Assembly: GCF_011067745.1 (NCBI RefSeq)
Contig: NZ_JAAMPJ010000004.1
Coordinates: forward strand, 248,001-312,000
DNA: 64,000 nucleotides
DNA from: Lentzea alba
GTDB lineage: Bacteria; Actinomycetota; Actinomycetes; Mycobacteriales; Pseudonocardiaceae
Direction of reading: 5' to 3'
Shown here: positions 8,957 to 17,080 of the stretch, one piece after another
Layout: every line of letters begins with the position of its first letter
Numbering within the stretch: position 1 is the first letter of the stretch
Made by a program: the position numbers and the translations under genes
The notes under the pieces: generated by a model
Seen by the model: only the letters and a program-made list of their open reading frames with translations
What the model was told of the DNA's origin: nothing
The model's database searches: none

Positions 8957-11824
8957 TCACACAGGGAATTTCGTCACCCTCTCGAGCAGGCCGAGCATCC
9001 CGGCCACCAGACGCATCTGTTCCACGCCACGGACATCCGCGTCCAGCAGCCTCGGCGAACAGATCATCACGGCGAGTGCCTGAGCGCGGGAGAGTGCCAC
9101 GTTCAATCTGTTGCGTGACAAAAGAAAGTCCAGGCCACGGGGTAGGTCCACGGTGGACGAGGACGTCATCGACATGATGACCGCGGGTGCTTCCTGCCCC
9201 TGGAAGCGGTCCACAGTGCCCACTCGGGTTTCGTCGAACCCCGCATCGGCCAACCGGCGCCGGATCACCCGGACCTGCAGGTTGTAGGGCGCCACCACCA
9301 AGACGTCCGCATCGGTCAGTTCGCGCGTTTTGCCGTTGTCCGTCCAAGTCCGGCCGACGATTCGTCGGACGGTGTCCACCACGGCGTCGGCCTCCTCGAC
9401 CGACGACGTGATGTTGTGCCGGTGGTCGATCTCCCGGAGGTAGATGCCGGGTTCGATGCCTTCGATTCGCCTGTTGTGGGCGGTTTCGTGCGAATGGAGC
9501 AGTCCGGCGTAGGACAGTTCCGACACCGGCCTGCAGACCGCCGGGTGCATCCGCCGGGTCTCGGCCAGGAAATAGCCCAAATGGTCAGGGATGACGTCCG
9601 CGTCACCGAGCAGGTGCCCCAGCGCGGACGCGTCCGACCCCGGCGGGTGCACGCCCTGCACGACCTGCGGCAGCTGCTGCGGATCTCCCAGCAGCACGAG
9701 GTTCCTGGCCGCCGTCGCCACCGCCACGGCGTCGGCCAGCGCGAACTGGCCGGCCTCATCGATGATCATCACGTCGAACGGCTGCGCCTTGATCACGGCG
9801 TTGGAGAACGTCCAGGCCGTGCCGCCGACCAGGTGCCCCTGCGGGTGTTCCTCCCGCCAGCGGGCCAGCGCGCCGTTGTCCTTCGGCTGGTCCCACGGCA
9901 GGTCCTCTTCGGGCTTTCCCTTGGGACGCTTGGCCATCGGGATGTCCGGGTCGACGCTGGAGAGGACGTTCTCCACGGCCTTGTGCGACGTGGACGTCAC
10001 CGCGACGGTCTTGCCCTGGTCGATCAGGTGCTTCACGAGCTTGGTCGCCAGGTACGTCTTGCCCGCGCCGGGTGGTCCCTGCACGGCGAGCGTGCCGCCG
10101 TCGAGCTGGTCGACCGCCTTGATCACGGCTTGCACGACGTCCGGGTGCTGCGGCAACGGTTGCGCGGGCGGCGTGCGCAACAACAGGTCGATGCCGGGGT
10201 TGCGGGGGAGCAGTGGCAGCAGGTGCACGGCCTGTTCGGCGAGCTCCGCGACGGCTTCGTCCTTCGGCGACGCCGGCACCGGGCTGCCGGGCAGCACCGC
10301 GACGGGCAGTTCGCCGTGCTCCTGCGCGTTGCTCTCGGTCAGCACCAGCTCGTACGGGTTGTCGTCCGACACGACGGCGTTGCGCGTGACGTTGCCGGGG
10401 TAGAGCAGCCTGACCTGCTCGTCCTTGCCGAACGGGTGCGGCCGCTCGGGGTCGATCCGGGCGTGCACCTGCCGCTTGTGCGTGCGGACCCGTCCGCTCG
10501 GCGGCACCCAGTCCTCCGCCCGCAGCGTGATCGGCACCGCGCAGTTGGAGTCCGTCTCCAGGTCCGAGATCGGCGCGCTGGCCTGCCGGAAGAAGTCACC
10601 CCACGCGGGACTCGCCTCCCGCCGGTGGTACCCGACTGTCGCCGCGAACAACGCGTGCCCCTCGGCGAGCAACGGCTCGGTCAACGCGGCCATCCGGCGC
10701 GCCCGCTCCGCCGCCTTCTCCAGCGCGGCCTCGTCCCGCTCCTCGCGCACCGCGGTCTCGACGCCGTGCTCGCGCTTGATCCCCTCCAGCAGATCACGGA
10801 CACCCCGAGTGGGGATCTCGTCGTCCAGCAACGGTTTCAGCGCCTGCAGCGTGTACTCCCGAGTGGACACCCTGATCACCCGCCGGGTCAGCGCACCCAG
10901 ATCCACGCACCGCCGCACGAGTTCGTCCACTTCGGACTCCAGCGTCGCCGTGCGCGCCGCCCGTCCCGCCAGGTCGTGCGGCGTGAAGTGGTACACCGTG
11001 CCGGTCGGCGTGCGCTCGACGAACTCCGCGAACGTGCCCTCCCAGCCGGGCGTGCGGAACCTGTCGCCGTCCACCTCGAGGAACACGTCGTCCTCGGCCG
11101 GCTCCGGCAGGTTCTGCAGCGCTTCCGGCGCCACGACCTCGTAGCTCATCACCCCGGTGCGTTCCTGCTCCACCTGCAACCGCGCCTGCGCGGCCAGCGC
11201 GGTGAAGCTCGCGGGGGAGAGGGTGGCGGGCCGTTCGTCGGTCTTCGCGAGCGCGTCGATCGTGTCGATGCCGGCGGAAACCAGCTTCCGCCGCTGGTCC
11301 GCCCGGAGCCCGGCCACGAGCGACAGGTCCCGCGCCTCCTCCCGACCGGACGCGCAGTGGCGGGCGAACCGGCACCCGTTGCACGCGGCCCGCACATCGC
11401 CCCACGACCGCTGCGGCGCAGGTGAGGGCTTCGCGAGCCGCGCCTTGAGCCGCTCCAGCAACGGGGCGAAGTCGGCGATCCGGAACGACGTGCGCCGGCC
11501 GTCGATGATCAGGTGCGCGCGCTCGGCACCCAGCGCCTGCGCCGCCGCGGTCAGTGACAACACGGCCAGCGGCGTGGCCTCCTGGACCTCTTCGCACGGC
11601 TCATAACCCTCGGGCGTGCGAACGAGGGTCTGGGCCGAGCAGTGGAACACGCCGTCGAAGAACACGGCGTTCTCGACCAGGTCCGCGCCGGAGTGCGTCT
11701 CCGCGGCCGTCCGAGCGGCCTCGCGGTGCAGCTCATCGGGGTCGCCACGCCGTTCGTCACGTGCCAGGTGGCTCCGGTGCTCGCATTCGAGCAGGTCGAC
11801 GAGATCGGACGGGCTGGCGAGCAT
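8957..11824 (-). CDS. TM0106-type RecB-like nuclease/SF1 helicase fusion, nuclease motifs apparently lost
   Basis: A 955-residue protein. The C-terminal 400 residues are an Upf1/DNA2-like SF1 helicase with GPPGAGKT (near residue 583), VMIIDEAGQF, LLGDPQQLPQ, GTVDRFQGQE and LNVALSRA. The N-terminal part aligns by eye with the RecB-like domain of TM0106 proteins and keeps four Cys (C14, C148, C151, C157) placed as in Fe-S nucleases. Where relatives have an ADFL Asp and a DTKLA motif, this protein reads CSAQTL and CEEVQEATPLA, so catalytic Asp/Lys appear absent. The central exonuclease-like region is also short (LEVDGD remnant). It is therefore likely an ATP-dependent nucleic-acid translocase with a structural Fe-S domain. 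TAACAT lies 8 bp before ATG, suggesting a leaderless mRNA. Confidence 0.8.
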   Translation of the reverse strand: MLASPSDLVDLLECEHRSHLARDERRGDPDELHREAARTAAETHSGADLVENAVFFDGVFHCSAQTLVRTPEGYEPCEEVQEATPLAVLSLTAAAQALGAERAHLIIDGRRTSFRIADFAPLLERLKARLAKPSPAPQRSWGDVRAACNGCRFARHCASGREEARDLSLVAGLRADQRRKLVSAGIDTIDALAKTDERPATLSPASFTALAAQARLQVEQERTGVMSYEVVAPEALQNLPEPAEDDVFLEVDGDRFRTPGWEGTFAEFVERTPTGTVYHFTPHDLAGRAARTATLESEVDELVRRCVDLGALTRRVIRVSTREYTLQALKPLLDDEIPTRGVRDLLEGIKREHGVETAVREERDEAALEKAAERARRMAALTEPLLAEGHALFAATVGYHRREASPAWGDFFRQASAPISDLETDSNCAVPITLRAEDWVPPSGRVRTHKRQVHARIDPERPHPFGKDEQVRLLYPGNVTRNAVVSDDNPYELVLTESNAQEHGELPVAVLPGSPVPASPKDEAVAELAEQAVHLLPLLPRNPGIDLLLRTPPAQPLPQHPDVVQAVIKAVDQLDGGTLAVQGPPGAGKTYLATKLVKHLIDQGKTVAVTSTSHKAVENVLSSVDPDIPMAKRPKGKPEEDLPWDQPKDNGALARWREEHPQGHLVGGTAWTFSNAVIKAQPFDVMIIDEAGQFALADAVAVATAARNLVLLGDPQQLPQVVQGVHPPGSDASALGHLLGDADVIPDHLGYFLAETRRMHPAVCRPVSELSYAGLLHSHETAHNRRIEGIEPGIYLREIDHRHNITSSVEEADAVVDTVRRIVGRTWTDNGKTRELTDADVLVVAPYNLQVRVIRRRLADAGFDETRVGTVDRFQGQEAPAVIMSMTSSSTVDLPRGLDFLLSRNRLNVALSRAQALAVMICSPRLLDADVRGVEQMRLVAGMLGLLERVTKFPV

Positions 11825-11913
11825 GGCTGCCGATGTTAGCTGTCCCTGGCGGCACGGGCGGACGACCCGCGTTCATCCCCGGTACGCGCGTCGTCCGCCC
11901 GCACCACCAGGTC

Positions 11914-12576
11914 TCAGACGTTCGCCTCCACCAACGACAGCAGTGCCTCGTGGTGCGTGTTCGGGTAGTCGTGCGGCTTGAACGGACGCGTCTGCGCCCG
12001 CACCAACGCCGCCGCGGCCGCCAGTTCGCCGGTCCGCACCTCGGTGTCCCGGTGCAGGAACGCGAAGTGCGGCTCGCGCACCTCGTCAGGCCACAGCAAC
12101 GTGTGCAGCACGATCACACCGTGCTGCGCCCGCATGGCGGCCAAGGTCTCCCTGCCGCGCAACGCGAACTTCACGATCGCTGCCGTCTTGGTGCGCTCCA
12201 GGGTCTCCCGCAGCAGCACGTACGACCGCACCGCCAGGTCGTCCGGCTCGACGTAGTAGCTGCGGTGCAACGCGATCGGGTCCAGATCGCTGACCGGCGC
12301 GAACTGCTGCACGTCGATCACGCCGTCCTCGGGCGCGGGCAACGAGTGCGGGTCGATCTGCACGATGCGGCCGTCCTCGAGCTCGTAGCCGCGGCCTATG
12401 TCGTCCGGTGTCAGCCGTAACGAGCACTCGCCGCACACCTGTTGGTGCCGCACGCGCCCGCTGTCCTCGCGGTGCACCAGGTGCACCCTGCTGCGATGTT
12501 CGGTCGACGCGGACACCAGCCGCACCGTCATCGTCGTCATGCCGAACCGAAGTGCTCCCCGCCACACAGTCCTCAT
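11914..12576 (-). CDS. ku: Ku homologue, short form
   Basis: A 220-residue protein. ATG at 12576 is chosen because bacterial Ku proteins start as here (MRTVWRGALRFGMTTMTVRL). It has the conserved Ku core: CGECSLRLTPDDIGRGYE, a zinc-less clip region, LARSYYV-like HRSYYVEPDD, KTAAIVKFALRGRETL and the C-terminal helix ending HHEALLSLVEANV. Bacterial Ku forms a homodimer that threads onto DNA ends and recruits LigD for end joining. This protein stops where the core ends and lacks the Lys-rich C-terminal extension. No ligase D gene is in the window. It is encoded upstream of the helicase gene on the same strand, 89 bp apart. Confidence 0.88.
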   Translation of the reverse strand: MRTVWRGALRFGMTTMTVRLVSASTEHRSRVHLVHREDSGRVRHQQVCGECSLRLTPDDIGRGYELEDGRIVQIDPHSLPAPEDGVIDVQQFAPVSDLDPIALHRSYYVEPDDLAVRSYVLLRETLERTKTAAIVKFALRGRETLAAMRAQHGVIVLHTLLWPDEVREPHFAFLHRDTEVRTGELAAAAALVRAQTRPFKPHDYPNTHHEALLSLVEANV

Positions 12577-12640
12577 GACAAATGGGTACTCGAACACGTG
12601 GTCGAATAGACCTGTCCGGTGACGAAAGGGCTCGTTCGGG

Positions 12641-12666
12641 CGCGTCCGACGGGTACCTCGGACGCG
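12641..12666 (-). terminator. Hairpin after SDR gene
   Basis: A 9-bp perfect stem (12641-12649 with 12658-12666) with an 8-nt loop lies 4 bp beyond the stop codon of the minus-strand SDR gene and upstream of ku. No T-run follows. It is a probable terminator or transcript-stabilising hairpin. Confidence 0.6.
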
Positions 12667-12670
12667 TGTT

Positions 12671-14056
12671 TCACCAATTGGAAGGCGCGTAGTCCTTCAG
12701 GAAGCACCCGTACAGGTCCTCGCCGGCCTCACCGCGCACGATCGGGTCGTACACCCGCGCGGCGCCGTCGACCAGGTCCAGCGGGGCGTGGAAGCCCTCG
12801 TCGGCGAGCCGCATCTTCATCGGGTGCGGGCGCTCGTCGGTGATCCAGCCGGTGTCGACGGCGGTCATCAGGATGCCGTCGGACTGCAGCATCTCCTCGG
12901 CGCTCGTGCGCGTCAACATGTTCAGCGCGGCCTTGGCCATGTTCGTGTGCGGGTGCCCGGAACCCTTGTAGGCGCGGGAGAACTGGCCTTCCATCGCGGA
13001 CACGTTCACCACGTACTTGCGCCGGAACGCGCTCTTCGCCATCGAGGCGCGCAGCCGCGAGATCAGCAGGAACGGCGCCGTGGAGTTGCACAGCTGCACT
13101 TCCAGCAGCTCCACCGGGTCGACCTCGTCGACGTTCTGGATCCACGAGTTGGTCGCCGTGGTGTCCGGCACCAGGCCGCCCGCGTCGATGTCCTTGGACC
13201 CCGCCATCAGCGCCAGCGTCGTCACCGAGTGCGCCTCGGGGACCGCGGTGCCGGGCAACGCCAGCTGGCCGTGGCCGCCGAACGAGATCAGCTCGGGCCG
13301 GCGCGCGTCACCGGTCAGCGCCTCGTGCTCGGCGACGGCCAGCGGCGCGTACGCACCGGCGGAGCGGCGGACGGTCTGGGCGGCGTTGTTGATCAGCACG
13401 TCCAACGGGCCGTGCGCGGCCACCTCGTCCGCCAGCGCGAGCACCTGGGCCGGGTCGCGCAGGTCGATGCCCACGATCTTGAGCCGGTCGATCCAGTCGG
13501 CGGCGTCGGGCATCGAGGCGAACCGGCGCGCGGCGTCCTTGGGGAACCGGGTGGTGATCGTGGTGTGCGCACCGTCACGCAGCAGCCGCAGCGCGATGTA
13601 CATGCCGATCTTCGCGCGGCCACCGGTCAGCAGGGCGTTGCGGCCGGTCAGGTCCGTGCGGGCGTCGCGCTTGCCGTGGTTGAACGCGGCACACGAGGGA
13701 CACAGGTTGTGGTAGAAGGCGTCCACCTCGACGAACCGCTTGCGGCACGTGTAGCAGGACCGCGCGCGCAGCAGCGTGCCCGCCGTGGCGCCGGTGGCGG
13801 TCGAGACCAGCGGAAGGCCCTGCGTCTCGTCGTCGATGCGGTCCGGCGACCCGGTGGCGGTCAGCGCGGTGACGGCCCGGTCGTTGGCCACGATGGCGGC
13901 CTTGCGCTCGGACTTCCGGAACTTCTTCGCGGCCTTGAAGATCTTCGCGGTGGCCCGGCGGACGCGCACCGCGTCGTCGTGCTCGGCGGGCAGGTCCTCG
14001 ACCTGGGCAAGCACGCGCAGGCAGACTTCCAGCTCTGCGGGGTCGATCGAGGTCAT
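12671..14056 (-). CDS. Atypical short-chain dehydrogenase-like protein with zinc ribbon
   Basis: A 461-residue protein. Residues 30-60 are Lys/Arg-rich. A zinc ribbon with C101, C104, C119 and C122 precedes a Rossmann domain with TGGRAKIG (residues 144-151) and the structural NNAAQ motif. The catalytic region reads HPHTNMAKAALN, so the usual YxxxK appears as TxxxK with the Tyr missing; the Lys is kept. NAD(P) binding is probable and classical oxidoreductase catalysis is doubtful. The start ATG at 14056 has TAAAAT 8 bp upstream and no ribosome site, so the mRNA may be leaderless. It is divergent from the HAD gene, with 36 bp between them. Confidence 0.8.
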   Translation of the reverse strand: MTSIDPAELEVCLRVLAQVEDLPAEHDDAVRVRRATAKIFKAAKKFRKSERKAAIVANDRAVTALTATGSPDRIDDETQGLPLVSTATGATAGTLLRARSCYTCRKRFVEVDAFYHNLCPSCAAFNHGKRDARTDLTGRNALLTGGRAKIGMYIALRLLRDGAHTTITTRFPKDAARRFASMPDAADWIDRLKIVGIDLRDPAQVLALADEVAAHGPLDVLINNAAQTVRRSAGAYAPLAVAEHEALTGDARRPELISFGGHGQLALPGTAVPEAHSVTTLALMAGSKDIDAGGLVPDTTATNSWIQNVDEVDPVELLEVQLCNSTAPFLLISRLRASMAKSAFRRKYVVNVSAMEGQFSRAYKGSGHPHTNMAKAALNMLTRTSAEEMLQSDGILMTAVDTGWITDERPHPMKMRLADEGFHAPLDLVDGAARVYDPIVRGEAGEDLYGCFLKDYAPSNW

Positions 14057-14092
14057 GAGCAGGCATTTTACGGGTTGAGGGGTGGTGGTCCG

Positions 14093-14812
14093 ATGACCGG
14101 GCCCGAACTGCTGGTGCTGTGGGACATCGACAACACGCTGATCTCGGCGCGCGGCTTCGGCAAGCTGATGTACCGGCAGGCGTTCCTGGACGCGTTCGGG
14201 AGGGACCTGAACGGCCCGGTCGACCTCGGCGGACGCACCGAACTGGACGTCATCGCGGAGATCCTCCGTCAGCACGACATCGAACACACGCAGGAGGCGT
14301 CCCAGCTGCTGGCCAACGCCCTCGCGAACTCCTTCGAGACGCGCCGCGCGGACCTGCCCGGCCACGCCGAGGTGCTGCCAGGAGCCCTGAAGGCGCTCGA
14401 ACACTTCGCCGCCGACCCGCGCGTCCACCAGGGCGTGCTGACCGCGAACCTGAAGAGCGTCGCGCGGATCAAGCTGGAGGCGTTCGGGCTCGCCCACCTC
14501 GTCGACTGGGAGGTGAGCGCGTTCGGCGACGACCACGCGGACCGCGCCGCGCTCGTGACGTTCGCCCGCGACCGCGCGCGACACCTCCGGCTCTTCACAC
14601 CGGACGAGGTCGTGCTCGTCGGCGACACCCCGCACGACGTCTACGCGGCCACCACGGCGGGTGTGCGGCTCGTGGCCGTCGCCACCGGGCGAAGCAGCGA
14701 GCAGGACCTCCGCGACGCCGGGGCCGAGATCGTCCTGCCGGGCCTGAGCGACCTCGACGAGCTGACCAGGCAGGTGTGGAAGGGCGTCGCGCAGGGAAAC
14801 CGCACGCCATGA
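14093..14812 (+). CDS. HAD-superfamily hydrolase (phosphoglycolate-phosphatase-like)
   Basis: A 239-residue protein. Motif I is LWDIDNTLI (nucleophile Asp and acid/base Asp two apart), motif II VLTANL, a conserved Lys lies in ARIKLEAFG, and motif IV is VLVGDTPHDV, giving a complete active site. The four-helix cap inserted after motif I fits subfamily I enzymes such as phosphoglycolate or pyrophosphate phosphatases. The substrate is unknown. A GAGGGGTGG ribosome site precedes ATG 14093. The stop overlaps the start of the next small gene by ATGA, so the two are translationally coupled. Confidence 0.85.
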   Translation: MTGPELLVLWDIDNTLISARGFGKLMYRQAFLDAFGRDLNGPVDLGGRTELDVIAEILRQHDIEHTQEASQLLANALANSFETRRADLPGHAEVLPGALKALEHFAADPRVHQGVLTANLKSVARIKLEAFGLAHLVDWEVSAFGDDHADRAALVTFARDRARHLRLFTPDEVVLVGDTPHDVYAATTAGVRLVAVATGRSSEQDLRDAGAEIVLPGLSDLDELTRQVWKGVAQGNRTP

Positions 14813-14967
14813 ACCCCGAAGCACCTGAAGCGGACGTGCAGGAGCAGCAGCAGGAGGTCGTTCCGCACGAGCCTGTCGAGACGGCGGAGACGCCGTTGGA
14901 GGCGAACGAGGCGGACGCCTTCGAACAACGCCAGGAAGTCCCGCTCGACGAAGAGGATGAGGTCTAA
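14809..14967 (+). CDS. Small acidic protein of unknown function
   Basis: A 52-residue, very acidic protein rich in Glu and Gln with no Cys or Trp (starts MNPEAPEADVQEQQQ, ends PLDEEDEV). ATG overlaps the HAD stop codon (ATGA). Two imperfect copies of an EADxxEQxxEV unit are visible, one near each end. Short acidic proteins with EAPEAD starts occur in other actinomycetes, as far as I remember. It is probably disordered. The function is unknown; coupling to the HAD gene suggests joint expression. Confidence 0.6.
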   Translation: MNPEAPEADVQEQQQEVVPHEPVETAETPLEANEADAFEQRQEVPLDEEDEV

Positions 14968-15010
14968 CGGGCTCTGGTCCTCCATCGATCACGGCGTTAT
15001 GGTGCGCGGC

Positions 15011-16213
15011 ATGCCCACAGCAGGCGGCCCGACAGTCAAACGGCTGTCCCAGCCGGACGCCGACATCAAACCGAAGGCCCTCGGCTTGCCCCGAGGTCGC
15101 GCGGTGATCTCGGTCTTCGGCTCCACGGAAGACATCGAGACGGATCTCGCCGCGAAGTTGTTGCCGGTGCTCAGATCCGTCGTGGTGACCGCGGCCCGCA
15201 ACGGCGCGGTGTTCGTCACCGAAGGCACCGACAGAGGCGTTGTCCACTTGCTGGGCATGGCTTTGCAGGCGTGCGAGCAACGCTGGCCCGTCGTCATCGG
15301 TGTCGCCCCCAGCAGCAAGGTGCACGACCTCACCGAAACCTCCACCAACGGTCAGATCGCGCTGGAACCCAACCACAGCGTCGCCGTCATCGTCCCCGGT
15401 TCGGAGTGGACGGACGCGACACCGGTGCTGTTCCGCACGATCGACGCCGTCCGGCACAAGAAGCCGGTGATCGCGCTCGTCGTCGGAGGCGAGAGCGAGA
15501 GGGAGGTCGTCGACCACCTCAGCGGCGACAACCCGTTGCTGGTGCTCGCCGGCACCGGAGGCCTCGCGGACCGCATCGCGACCGGTGACCTCACCGGCGA
15601 CCTCGCGGTGCTGGTGCGCAGCGGCAAGATCTTCATCGTCCACGTCGACGAGGGCGCCGGCAAAGCCGTCACCGCGCTGGAACGGTTGCTGGGCAAGGAG
15701 AAGCCCGTCAAGCCGCCGCGGATCTGGCCCAAGGTCCGGTACCGCGCGCCGGAAGCGCGGCCGCTCGTCGACCCCGGCTTCGTCGTCGCGTACCCGGCGC
15801 TCGCCGACGCCATCCACGACGCCAACCAGGTCGTCGCACCGGCGTTCCAGGAACTCGACGCGCAGGCCGAGGTCGAGCAGAACCGCTACCGGCTCACCGC
15901 GGTGCTGGCGATCGCGGGCGGGCTGACCACCACGGTGTGCGCCGCGCTGCAGATCTGGCTCAAGGACACGCCGTGGCCGGGGGTGCTCGTCGTGGCCGGT
16001 GGCGCGTTCGCCGCGGCCATCACGATCGTGGCCCGCAAGCGCGAGTCGCTCGACAAGTACCTGACCGCCCGCTCCCGCGCGGAACGCCTGCGGGCGCTGT
16101 ACTTCGCCCACCTCGCCGCCCCGGCACCGGCCTCCGAGGAGGCGCGGCTGGACCGGGTGGCGGATCTGGAGGCCGCGGTGAGCGACCGCAAGCACGAGGT
16201 GGTGCGGACATGA
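15011..16213 (+). CDS. SLOG-like (TRPM/LSDAT-type) sensor fused to SLATT membrane domain
   Basis: A 400-residue protein. The N-terminal 230 residues form a Rossmann-like LSDAT/SLOG domain (AVISVFGSTEDI, NGAVFVTEGTDRGVV, PVVIGVAPSS), a family proposed to bind nucleotide-derived ligands. Residues 275-400 match a SLATT domain: a long helix, two adjacent membrane segments (LTAVLAIAGGLTTTVCAALQ and GVLVVAGGAFAAAITIV), then a helical tail with YLTARSRAERLRALYFAHLA. The start at 15011 is chosen because TATGGT lies 7 bp upstream (leaderless pattern); ATG 14999 is an alternative. It overlaps the next SLATT gene by ATGA. SLOG-SLATT proteins have been proposed as conflict or stress sensors acting on membranes; that role is inferred here. 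Confidence 0.75.
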   Translation: MPTAGGPTVKRLSQPDADIKPKALGLPRGRAVISVFGSTEDIETDLAAKLLPVLRSVVVTAARNGAVFVTEGTDRGVVHLLGMALQACEQRWPVVIGVAPSSKVHDLTETSTNGQIALEPNHSVAVIVPGSEWTDATPVLFRTIDAVRHKKPVIALVVGGESEREVVDHLSGDNPLLVLAGTGGLADRIATGDLTGDLAVLVRSGKIFIVHVDEGAGKAVTALERLLGKEKPVKPPRIWPKVRYRAPEARPLVDPGFVVAYPALADAIHDANQVVAPAFQELDAQAEVEQNRYRLTAVLAIAGGLTTTVCAALQIWLKDTPWPGVLVVAGGAFAAAITIVARKRESLDKYLTARSRAERLRALYFAHLAAPAPASEEARLDRVADLEAAVSDRKHEVVRT

Positions 16214-16707
16214 GCACGTCGACCGAGAAGGAAGCCGTCGTGAACGAGGTCGCGGAAAAGCCGGCCGCACCGGCACCCGCACCCGCGCCGGTGCCGGTGA
16301 AGCAGCGCGAGGGCCAGTTCGTGGAAGCCTATCTGCGCCACCGCTTCCAGGACCGGCTCGACCACTTCGAACGCGGCCGCAAGCGGTATTCCGCGGCGCG
16401 CACGTGGACGGTCGCGATCGCCGCGGCCCTCTTCATCGCCGCCGCTGCCGCCGCGGCCGTGGGCATGGCGGACGGGCCGCGCCGGGCCATGTGGGGTTTC
16501 GCCGCAACGACTTTGGCCGCGCTGGCCACCGCGGTGTCGCTTTACGAGGCCACGTTCGGATTCCGCCGCCTGGCGCGGGAAAGTGCCACTACTTCCGTTG
16601 CGCTGCAACGGCTCGCGGTGGACGGTCCCACGCCGGACGATGTGGACGGTGAAAGGCTGGTTGCATTTGTGACCGAAGTGGAGTCGGTGCTGCGATACGG
16701 CCGGTGA
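16210..16707 (+). CDS. SLATT-domain membrane protein
   Basis: A 165-residue protein. An Ala/Pro-rich N-terminus (PAAPAPAPAPVPV) is followed by QFVEAYLRHRFQDRLDHFERGRKRYSAAR-type helices, two membrane segments (WTVAIAAALFIAAAAAAAVG and AMWGFAATTLAALATAVSLY) and a C-terminal helix. This is the SLATT arrangement without a sensor domain. ATG overlaps the stop of the SLOG-SLATT gene (ATGA), so the two are expected to be made together and may form a hetero-oligomeric membrane pore or sensor. No other domain is seen. Confidence 0.72.
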   Translation: MSTSTEKEAVVNEVAEKPAAPAPAPAPVPVKQREGQFVEAYLRHRFQDRLDHFERGRKRYSAARTWTVAIAAALFIAAAAAAAVGMADGPRRAMWGFAATTLAALATAVSLYEATFGFRRLARESATTSVALQRLAVDGPTPDDVDGERLVAFVTEVESVLRYGR

Positions 16708-16879
16708 AGCCGAAATTCCGGTGACAATTCGATCAAGATCTTGTCTGGAAAACGCTTTCTGCATTGCGGAGGCTGTTGCACTCTCCGTGGGTGGATGATT
16801 ACAGAAAGCACTAGATCTGGCGTTTCGGGCACCCACTTGTCATGATGACCACATCCCCCGATGCGGAAGCAGGCAAGAC
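16708..16879. other. Intergenic region with a spaced inverted repeat
   Basis: This 172-bp region holds an 8-bp inverted repeat, gctttctg at 16754-16761 and cagaaagc at 16802-16809, around 40 nt. It is less GC-rich than its surroundings. No terminator after the SLATT operon is obvious. It may contain the promoter of the following 66-residue ORF. Confidence 0.35.
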
Positions 16880-17080
16880 ATGACTTGGGCGCGTCCCGCG
16901 ATCGCCGAGCCTGAAACCGGCACCTTCGCCGAGGCCAAGGCTCTGGAAAAGGAGCACAGCACGATTCAGAACAGCAAGGCGGCACGCACCGTGGCCTGTC
17001 ACGCCACGAACGCGCTCGACTGCGCTGACCTGCTCGAGATGCTGGGACTCAACGCTGCGGAGGGCAAGGTCCGGGTGTAA
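16880..17080 (+). CDS. Small conserved-looking protein, 66 residues
   Basis: ATG at 16880 follows an AGCAGG-type ribosome site. The product ends with SKAARTVACHATNALDCADL and LEMLGL. RTVAxHATxxxDCxxLLxMLGL-type sequences occur in short actinobacterial proteins that I recall but cannot name. It overlaps the 3' end of the convergent DUF2306-like gene by 82 bp. No signal peptide or membrane segment is seen. The function is unknown. Confidence 0.5.
   Translation: MTWARPAIAEPETGTFAEAKALEKEHSTIQNSKAARTVACHATNALDCADLLEMLGLNAAEGKVRV

Noticed and set aside
14057..16282. Extension of the SDR frame far upstream on the minus strand
   Set aside because: Text upstream of 14056 is a shadow of the HAD and SLOG-SLATT genes; the natural start is at 14056 with a -10 element next to it.
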